A stretch of DNA of 46,617 nucleotides from Candidatus Pullichristensenella stercorigallinarum (GTDB lineage: Bacteria; Bacillota; Clostridia; Christensenellales; Aristaeellaceae), in contig DVFZ01000097.1 of NCBI GenBank assembly GCA_018712945.1, positions 1 through 46,617 of the forward strand, given 5' to 3'. Below the pieces are notes generated by a model. That model was not told the origin of the DNA. It did not search any database and saw only the letters and a list, made by a program, of their open reading frames with translations. Each line of letters starts with the position of its first letter. Positions within the stretch are counted from its first letter, which is position 1. The position numbers were made by a program, and so were the translations under genes. Below, piece by piece: positions 41,110 to 46,617 of the stretch.

Positions 41110-43071
41110 ATGGCAAAGACCTATTCCGCCACCGACATACAGGTGCTTGAGGGCCTGGACGCGGTGCGCATGCGCCCGGGCATGTACATCGGCTCCACCG
41201 GCCCGCGCGGTTTGCACCATCTGATTTGGGAGATCGTTGATAACGCCATCGACGAGGCTTCCAACGGCTACGCCACGGAAATCAGCGTAGCGCTGAAAAA
41301 GGACGGCTCCTGCGAGGTAACGGACAACGGCCGCGGCATTCCCGTGGACATCCACCCGCAGTTGGGCGTGTCGGGGGTGGAGGTCGTCTATACGCAGTTG
41401 CACGCCGGCGGCAAGTTCAACAACAAAAACTACGCCTATTCCGGCGGCCTGCACGGCGTGGGCGCCTCGGTGGTCAACGCCCTCTCCGAGTGGGTGACGG
41501 TGGATGTGTACCGCGATTACAGCCACTATCAGATCCGCTTTGAATCCGTGGAGGACAAAAAGACCGGCAAAATCATCTCCGGCCGCCCGGTCGCGCCGCT
41601 GGAGAAGGTGGGCAACACCCGCAAGCGCGGCACGCAGGTGTGCTTTAAGCCCGATCCGCGTGTGTTTGAGGATACGCATTTCAACGGCGATATCGTGCGC
41701 CGCCGTGTGCGTGAATTGGCTTATCTCAACAAGGGTGTGCGCTTTGTGTTCATCGACGAGCGCGAAAAGGACGAAGAGCGCCGCCGCCGCGAATACTGCT
41801 ATGAGGGCGGTTTGGCGGATTTCGTGCGCTACCTGAATACGGATAAAAACGCCATTACCGAGCCGATTACCTTCGAAGGCCGCAGGGACGGCACGCTTCT
41901 GCGCGTGGCTATCCAGTATACGGATTCCTACACTGAAAACATCTATTCCTTTGTCAACAACGTGCCCACCGGCGAGGGCGGCACGCACGAAACCGGCTTC
42001 AAGGCCGCCGTCACCAAGGCGTTCAACGACTACGCCCGCCGCGTCGGCCTGCTCAAGGAAAAGGACAACAACCTCTCCGGCGAGGACTTCCGCGAGGGCA
42101 TGACCGCCGTAGTCTACGCCGGCGTGCAGAAGCCCCAGTTCGAGGGCCAGACCAAGGGACGGCTGGGCAATACCGAGGTGCGCCCCATTGTGGAGGCCAT
42201 CTGTCTGGAGCAGCTTTCCATCTTCCTGGACGACCTTAAAAACCAGGAAGTCGCCCAGCACATCGTAGAAAAGGCAGTGAAAGCCGCCAAGGTGCGCGAG
42301 GCTACGCGCAAGGCGCGCGACGTGGCCCGGCAGAAAAACCAGCTCGAGGCCGCGCCACTGGTGGGCAAGCTGTCCAGTTGCACGGGCCGCAACTGGAAGG
42401 AAAACGAGCTGTTTATCGTTGAGGGCGATTCCGCTGGCGGCAGCGCCAAGCAGGGCCGCGACCGGCGCTTTCAGGCCATACTGCCCCTGCGCGGCAAGCC
42501 CCTCAACGCCGAGAAAAAGCGCATCGACCAGGTGTTGGCCAACGAGGAATTCCGCTCCATCATCACTGCGCTGGGCACAGGCATTGGCGAGGACTTCGAC
42601 CTTTCGCACCTGAAGTACAACCGTGTCATCATCCTTTCGGACGCCGACCAGGATGGCGCGCACATCCGCGCCATATTGCTCACCTTCTTCTTCCGCTATA
42701 TGCGCGAACTGGTGACCGACGGCCACGTCTATATCGGAATGCCGCCGCTCTATTGCGCCAGAAAGGGCGAGCAACACATCTACTGTTTCGACGATAAGGA
42801 GCTGGCCAGGGCCACGAAGAAGCTCGGCCGCGGTTACAGCGTGCAGCGCTACAAGGGCCTGGGCGAGATGAACCCCGAGCAGCTCTGGGAAACCACCATG
42901 AACCCCAACGGCCGCAAGATGGTGCAGGTCACCATCGACGATCTGGCCGAGGCCGACCGCCGCGTCACCGTGCTGATGGGCGACAAGGTGGACCCGCGCC
43001 GCGAGTACATCCAGTACTACGCCAATTTCAACCACGAAGACAATTTCGAGCCGGTCGGCGAAGGAGAGTAA
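41110..43071 (+). CDS. Type IIA DNA topoisomerase subunit B (GyrB/ParE family)
   Basis: 653-residue ATPase/TOPRIM subunit. GHKL ATPase with IVDNAIDEA, DNGRGIPVD and GLHGVGASVVNAL, transducer about 220-390, and TOPRIM with VEGDSAGGSAKQGRDRRFQA and the metal-binding SDADQDGAHI. C-terminal RYKGLGEMNPEQLWETTMNP is present. Some blocks look GyrB-like (ITALGTGIGEDF), others ParE-like (VDPRREYI, RGYSVQRYKG), and no dnaA/recF genes are adjacent, so this may be the second topoisomerase set of Clostridia rather than the main gyrase. ATG 41110 after GGGAGGG; the partner subunit begins three bases after its stop. Confidence 0.95.
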   Translation: MAKTYSATDIQVLEGLDAVRMRPGMYIGSTGPRGLHHLIWEIVDNAIDEASNGYATEISVALKKDGSCEVTDNGRGIPVDIHPQLGVSGVEVVYTQLHAGGKFNNKNYAYSGGLHGVGASVVNALSEWVTVDVYRDYSHYQIRFESVEDKKTGKIISGRPVAPLEKVGNTRKRGTQVCFKPDPRVFEDTHFNGDIVRRRVRELAYLNKGVRFVFIDEREKDEERRRREYCYEGGLADFVRYLNTDKNAITEPITFEGRRDGTLLRVAIQYTDSYTENIYSFVNNVPTGEGGTHETGFKAAVTKAFNDYARRVGLLKEKDNNLSGEDFREGMTAVVYAGVQKPQFEGQTKGRLGNTEVRPIVEAICLEQLSIFLDDLKNQEVAQHIVEKAVKAAKVREATRKARDVARQKNQLEAAPLVGKLSSCTGRNWKENELFIVEGDSAGGSAKQGRDRRFQAILPLRGKPLNAEKKRIDQVLANEEFRSIITALGTGIGEDFDLSHLKYNRVIILSDADQDGAHIRAILLTFFFRYMRELVTDGHVYIGMPPLYCARKGEQHIYCFDDKELARATKKLGRGYSVQRYKGLGEMNPEQLWETTMNPNGRKMVQVTIDDLAEADRRVTVLMGDKVDPRREYIQYYANFNHEDNFEPVGEGE

Positions 43072-43074
43072 GGC

Positions 43075-45495
43075 ATGGCGGGAAGGAAAAAGGACGATAA
43101 AATCATCTTCTCCGAGCAGATTGTGCAAAAGTCCATGGAGGACGTGATGCACGATTCGATGATGCCCTACTCGGAATACGTCATCCTCGAGCGCGCCCTG
43201 CCGCGCGTAGAGGACGGCCTCAAGCCCGTGCAGAGGCGCATCCTTTACACCATGCACGAATTGGGCAACACCGCCGACAAGCCGCACCGCAAGTGCGCCC
43301 GCATCGTCGGCGACTGCCTGGGTAAATTCCATCCCCATGGCGATATCAGCGTCTACGACGCCCTGGCGCGCATGGCGCAGCCCTTTGTAATGCGCGCGCC
43401 GCTGGTGGACGGCCACGGCAACTTCGGCTCCATTGACGGCGACAGCCCAGCGGCGATGCGATACACCGAGGCGCGCATGACCGAGCTTGCCCAGGTGCTC
43501 TTGCAGGACATCGACAAGGATACCGTCGGCTTCCACCTCAACTTCGACGATACGCAAAAGGAGCCGGACGTGCTGCCCGGCCGCTTTCCAAACCTGCTGG
43601 TCAACGGCGCAAACGGCATCGCCGTGGGCCTGGCCACGAACATCCCGCCGCACAACCTCGGCGAGGTGATTTCCGGCGTGGTGGCGCAGATTGAAAACCC
43701 GGACATCACCACCGAAGAACTGATGCAGTATATCCCCGCGCCGGACTTTCCCACCGGCGGCGTGCTTTCCAAAGACGGCGAGCTTCTGGAAGCCTACCGC
43801 ACCGGCCGCGGCAAGCTCCGCCTGCGGGCCAAGGTGGAAATCGAACCGGCCGCCAACGGCAAGACGCTGCTGGTGATCACCGAGATTCCCTATCAGGTCA
43901 ACAAGTCGGCGATGCTGGAAAAGATATTGCGCCTGAGTGAAGAAAAGAAATCGCTGCTTTCCGGCATCAACGATATCCGTGACGAGTCCGACCGCCAGGG
44001 CATGCGCGCAGTCATCGAATTAAAGCGCGATACAGACCCGGAAAAGGTGCTCAACGTCCTGTATAAGTATTCGGATTTGCAGGTGACGGTGGGCGTGAAC
44101 ATGGTGGCCATCGCGCAGGGCAAACCCGTGCAGCTCGGCCTCAAGGATTTGATCGGCCACTATATCCGCCACCAGAAGGACGTGGTCACCCGCCGCACGC
44201 GCCATGAGCTGGAGCAGGCCGAGGCCCGCGCCCATATCCTCGAGGGCCTGATTGTGGCGGTGGACAACCTCGACGAGGTCATTCGCCTCATTCGCGGCAG
44301 CAAAACCCCCCGCGAGGCCCGGGACAAGCTGATGGCGCGCTTCGGCCTCACCGAGATTCAGGCCCAGGCGATTCTGGACATGCGCCTGCAACGCCTCACC
44401 AACTTGGAAATCCTCACCCTGCGCAAGGAGTATGCGGAGATTGAAAAGCGCGTGGCCTACCTGAAAGGCATTCTCGCCAGCGAGAAGAAGCTCTTGAACG
44501 TCATCAAGACTGAACTGCGCGAAATCGGCGAAAAGTACGCCGACGCGCGCCGCACCCGCCTGGTAGACTCCTTCGAGCAAATCGTCATCGAAGAAGAAGC
44601 GCCGGTGGCGGACGAGGCCACGGTGGTCGTCACCCGTGCCGGCTTCGTCAAGCGCTTCGCCCGCAAAAGCGCCGAAAAGGCGCTGGAGGGCGCGGAAATG
44701 CCGCGCGCCACGTTCGAGGTGATGACCGACGAAAAGCTGCTGTTCATCACCGATACGGGCAACTGCTATCCCATTCCCGTCTCGCAGATTCCCGAGTGCC
44801 GGGCCAAGGACCGCGGCCTGCCGCCCGGAGGCCTGTTGGCCGGACTGGAGAAGGACGAGCGCCCCATCTGCGCCCTTGCCCCGGACCGCGAGTGGGCGGG
44901 AGAAATCGCCCTGATTACCGAAGGCGGCCTCATCAAGCGCATGGCTGTTTCCGACTTGAATGTGCGCAAGGGGCGCTATGCCGCCATAAATCTGCGCGAG
45001 GGCGACAGGCTGGCGACGGTGGTGCCGCCTACGCAGGAGAGCGACCTGCTGGTGGTCACGCGGCAGGGCATGGCCATCCGCTTTGCCCTGTCGGACGTCA
45101 GCGTGCTGGGCCGCACGGCGGCGGGCGTCAAGGCCGTGCAGCTCGCCCCGGGCGATCGCGTGGCCGCCTGCTTTGCCCACAGCGGCGAAGGGGAAGTGCT
45201 GCTGATTACCGACCGCGGCTATATGAAGCGCTGCCTGCTGCTTGATTTCGACCGCCAGGCGCGCGGCGGCAAGGGGCTGAAGGCCATTACCTTCCTCAAA
45301 AACGGCATGAACGGCGAAAACATTGCCGCCGCCCTGCCTGTGCGCGAGGAGCGCGCCTTTACGGTGTTCCAGAAAAGCGGCACGCAAACCACATTCCGTA
45401 CCGAAGAAATCGCCATCGAAACCCGCGCTGGCAAGGGGCAACCCTATATGCTCGCCGTCATGGGGGATACGGTGGAAGACGTCGTCATGGGCTGA
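43075..45495 (+). CDS. Type IIA DNA topoisomerase subunit A (GyrA/ParC family)
   Basis: 806-residue DNA-breaking/rejoining subunit. Catalytic tyrosine in AMRYTEAR (about residue 127). The quinolone-determining segment reads HPHGDISVYD, with Ile91 where gyrases usually have Ser or Thr, and the acidic residue four later kept. Coiled-coil/tower region about 340-490, then a C-terminal beta-pinwheel with a degenerate GyrA-box-like RQARGGKG at about 726-733. The length equals that of typical ParC or short GyrA. Start ATG with RBS GGAG overlapping the end of the partner gene. It forms an A2B2 enzyme with that partner, controlling supercoiling or decatenation; which one is unresolved. Confidence 0.95.
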   Translation: MAGRKKDDKIIFSEQIVQKSMEDVMHDSMMPYSEYVILERALPRVEDGLKPVQRRILYTMHELGNTADKPHRKCARIVGDCLGKFHPHGDISVYDALARMAQPFVMRAPLVDGHGNFGSIDGDSPAAMRYTEARMTELAQVLLQDIDKDTVGFHLNFDDTQKEPDVLPGRFPNLLVNGANGIAVGLATNIPPHNLGEVISGVVAQIENPDITTEELMQYIPAPDFPTGGVLSKDGELLEAYRTGRGKLRLRAKVEIEPAANGKTLLVITEIPYQVNKSAMLEKILRLSEEKKSLLSGINDIRDESDRQGMRAVIELKRDTDPEKVLNVLYKYSDLQVTVGVNMVAIAQGKPVQLGLKDLIGHYIRHQKDVVTRRTRHELEQAEARAHILEGLIVAVDNLDEVIRLIRGSKTPREARDKLMARFGLTEIQAQAILDMRLQRLTNLEILTLRKEYAEIEKRVAYLKGILASEKKLLNVIKTELREIGEKYADARRTRLVDSFEQIVIEEEAPVADEATVVVTRAGFVKRFARKSAEKALEGAEMPRATFEVMTDEKLLFITDTGNCYPIPVSQIPECRAKDRGLPPGGLLAGLEKDERPICALAPDREWAGEIALITEGGLIKRMAVSDLNVRKGRYAAINLREGDRLATVVPPTQESDLLVVTRQGMAIRFALSDVSVLGRTAAGVKAVQLAPGDRVAACFAHSGEGEVLLITDRGYMKRCLLLDFDRQARGGKGLKAITFLKNGMNGENIAAALPVREERAFTVFQKSGTQTTFRTEEIAIETRAGKGQPYMLAVMGDTVEDVVMG

Positions 45496-45510
45496 GCGTT
45501 TTAATCTTCC

Positions 45511-45545
45511 CGCCCGCCGCGAACAGAAGCGCGGCGGGCGTTTTT
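45511..45545 (+). terminator. Rho-independent terminator after topoisomerase A gene
   Basis: Perfect 11-bp GC-rich stem CGCCCGCCGCG/CGCGGCGGGCG with an 8-base loop and TTTTT immediately after. Confidence 0.9.
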
Positions 45546-45636
45546 CGGTTTTTTCAGGGAACGCTGCCGGGAAGGAAAGCCTGCTCCCGGAGGGGCGTTC
45601 TAATCGCCCTCTAATCCAAACCGAATCCTCTTTGCA

Positions 45637-45665
45637 TGGACGCGCCCTGCCGCGCGTGCTAGAAT
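45637..45665 (+). promoter_or_regulatory. Extended -10 promoter for pgsA
   Basis: TGGACG (45637-45642), 17-bp spacer, TAGAAT (45660-45665) preceded by TGC. The 150-base leader to the pgsA start is purine-rich with no recognised riboswitch; the whole gap 45496-45823 holds only this promoter and the upstream terminator. Confidence 0.5.
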
Positions 45666-45823
45666 AGCGGGGAACAGGGAGCGAAATGCCCGGGAAGCAA
45701 AAAGCGGGGTTCACCGGCAGAGCGAGGGGAAAGTCCGCAAGATGAGAAGGCAAGAGGAAGCTTTGCGCGCGGGTTTTGCCAGCTCTCCGGGAAGCTGCCC
45801 GAGGGGAACGGAGGGGGAAACGC

Positions 45824-46378
45824 ATGGATAGGGTAAAACTTGTCAATATTCCCAATTTGCTGACGCTTGTGCGCATCCTGCTGGTGCCGGTGTTTGTGAT
45901 TTTGTATTTTGAATTGCCGCTGGCGCGCTGGGCGGCGCTGATTGTATTCATCGCCGCGGCGCTGACCGATATGCTCGATGGCTATCTGGCGCGCAAATGG
46001 GGGCAGATCACCTGGTTTGGCAAGCTCTTTGACCCGCTGGCGGACAAGCTGATGACGCTTTCTATGCTGTTCTGCCTGTGCAAAACGGGCGAAATCCCCA
46101 TTTGGGCGCCGGTGGTGTTCCTGCTCCGCGAGGCATGGATGATCCTTGGCGCCAGCCTGCTCTTCCGCCGCGGCGTGGTGGTAAAAAGCGACGTCCTGGG
46201 CAAAGCGGCGACGCTCTGCCTGGTCGTGTCTTTGTGCCTGGTCTACCCATGGCACGCGCTGGAGGGTCTGCGTGCCGCTGGTATAATTCTGCTCTACGTT
46301 GCGATGGGGCTTTCGCTGGCGGCTATGGCGCACTATACTTTCGTGGCGCTGAAAGGCCGGAGGCTCAACGCGCAGTAA
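45824..46378 (+). CDS. pgsA: CDP-diacylglycerol-glycerol-3-phosphate 3-phosphatidyltransferase
   Basis: 184-residue integral membrane enzyme that makes phosphatidylglycerophosphate, the committed step to phosphatidylglycerol. The CDP-alcohol transferase motif is complete: D52-G53-x2-A56-R57-x8-G66-x3-D70-x3-D74 (LDGYLARKWG ... GKLFDPLAD), with six or so membrane helices. The N-terminal VNIPNLLTLVRILLVPVFV is diagnostic for PgsA. ATG 45824 after GGAGGGGG; the frame upstream is open but lacks a ribosome site. In some Clostridia pgsA lies near recA or cinA; here it follows a topoisomerase pair. Confidence 0.93.
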   Translation: MDRVKLVNIPNLLTLVRILLVPVFVILYFELPLARWAALIVFIAAALTDMLDGYLARKWGQITWFGKLFDPLADKLMTLSMLFCLCKTGEIPIWAPVVFLLREAWMILGASLLFRRGVVVKSDVLGKAATLCLVVSLCLVYPWHALEGLRAAGIILLYVAMGLSLAAMAHYTFVALKGRRLNAQ

Positions 46379-46380
46379 TC

Positions 46381-46403
46381 ATGCGCCCTGACATAGGGCG
46401 CAT
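46381..46403. terminator. Hairpin after pgsA
   Basis: Perfect 9-bp stem ATGCGCCCT/AGGGCGCAT with a 5-base loop, immediately after the pgsA stop; the following T-run is weak. Confidence 0.55.
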
Positions 46404-46407
46404 TCGT

Positions 46408-46436
46408 TTGACATTTTACGAATCTGGACTTATAAT
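46408..46436 (+). promoter_or_regulatory. Perfect-consensus SigA promoter for the terminal small membrane protein gene
   Basis: TTGACA (46408-46413), 17-bp spacer, TATAAT (46431-46436): an exact vegetative consensus, suggesting strong expression of the gene at the window edge. Confidence 0.85.
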
Positions 46437-46472
46437 GGTTATGAAAATTTTACACAGGAGAGGGAAAGGACT

Positions 46473-46617
46473 ATGTTCGAGAAAAACATAGGTGCAACCA
46501 TCAAGTCCGTGATCAAGATCATCTGTATCATAGGAATCATCGTATCGCTTATCGCGGGTTTCTCGCTCATTGGGCAGGGCCTTGGAGCCGTAGGATGGTC
46601 GGTTTTGCTTGTGGGCG
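46473..46617 (+). CDS. Small membrane protein, N-terminal part (3' end outside window)
   Basis: The first 48 residues are visible: a short N-terminus (MFEKNIGATIKSVIKI), a hydrophobic isoleucine-rich segment and a second glycine-rich hydrophobic stretch, suggesting two membrane helices. ATG 46473 follows GGAGAGGGAAAGG and a perfect promoter. Family cannot be named from this fragment. Confidence 0.6.
   Translation, partial: MFEKNIGATIKSVIKIICIIGIIVSLIAGFSLIGQGLGAVGWSVLLVG

Noticed and set aside
41062-43653. Very long open frame (over 860 codons) on the minus strand opposite the topoisomerase B gene
   Set aside because: It is a shadow caused by high GC content and codon bias of the plus-strand gene, has no ribosome site, and its translation is compositionally odd (rich in His, Gln, Arg, Ala) with no domain.
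45700-45760. GAGGGGAAAGTCCG resembles part of an RNase P RNA
   Set aside because: Only a few bases match; the remaining conserved RNase P elements and length are absent.
44020-45951. Long minus-strand open frame opposite the topoisomerase A gene
   Set aside because: Same GC shadow effect; the plus strand encodes a complete conserved enzyme.

Overview
The window looks like a chromosomal segment of a GC-rich, spore-forming-lineage Clostridia (Firmicutes/Bacillota) genome. The evidence is the gene content (GerM-like sporulation protein, IreB, RqcH, Hsp33, RuvX/YrzB, a T-box riboswitch, RpiR-type regulator, Na+-pumping biotin decarboxylase), consensus SigA promoters (many TTGNNN-N17-TATAAT), strong AGGAGG ribosome sites and frequent 4-base ATGA overlaps. 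The SPase I-type signal peptide of the sugar-binding protein and the GC content would fit a Christensenellales or Oscillospirales relative, but the genus cannot be named from this sequence. No phage, transposase, CRISPR array, tRNA or rRNA gene was seen.

Layout. 1-1595 (+): C-terminal part of an S41 peptidase, then an MBL-fold hydrolase. 1655-4764 (-): carbohydrate ABC importer (binding protein, two permeases, no ATPase here) behind a perfect SigA promoter. 4942-7894 (-): gerM / RNase PH-RdgB fusion / YsnB-type phosphodiesterase, the same order as in Bacillus. 8037-11640 (+): rqcH, an AraC-type regulator and a small membrane protein. 11751-17033 (-): a nucleotidyltransferase-LicD pair, a RuvX-DUF1292 fusion, an aldo/keto reductase, ireB, and then a separate unit of AI-2E-family exporter, small membrane protein and PRC-barrel protein. 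17236-20410 (+): response regulator, sensor kinase and a secreted protein whose gene overlaps the kinase by 161 bases. 20607-21254 (-): HAD phosphatase. 21402-26679 (+): methyltransferase, Hsp33 and three repeat-rich (TPR/HEAT/zinc-ribbon) proteins in one tightly packed operon. 26915-29213 (+): T-box-controlled Na+/solute symporter and a small membrane protein. 29258-31870 (-): RpiR-type regulator, BaiN-type flavoprotein, nrdG. 32137-33222 (+): mntP and a small membrane protein. 33327-34946 (-): membrane-anchored protein with three zinc-binding-like repeats. 35214-40709 (+): five-gene Na+-pumping decarboxylase/transcarboxylase operon. 40732-41034: an unusual array of eight back-to-back palindromes. 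41110-45495 (+): type IIA topoisomerase B and A subunits. 45824-46617 (+): pgsA and the start of a small membrane protein.

Most of this is housekeeping or central metabolism. The points that stand out are: the palindrome array between the decarboxylase operon and the topoisomerase genes; the carboxyltransferase operon, which carries both an acyl-CoA-type and a keto-acid-type carboxyltransferase with one biotin carrier and one Na+ pump; the T-box leader that reads best as tyrosine-specific (UAC) ahead of an SSS-family transporter; a bacterial IspD-like/LicD pair resembling the eukaryotic ISPD/FKRP logic; and an isoleucine at the quinolone-determining position of the topoisomerase A subunit. 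All calls are from reading the sequence alone; no database search was run.
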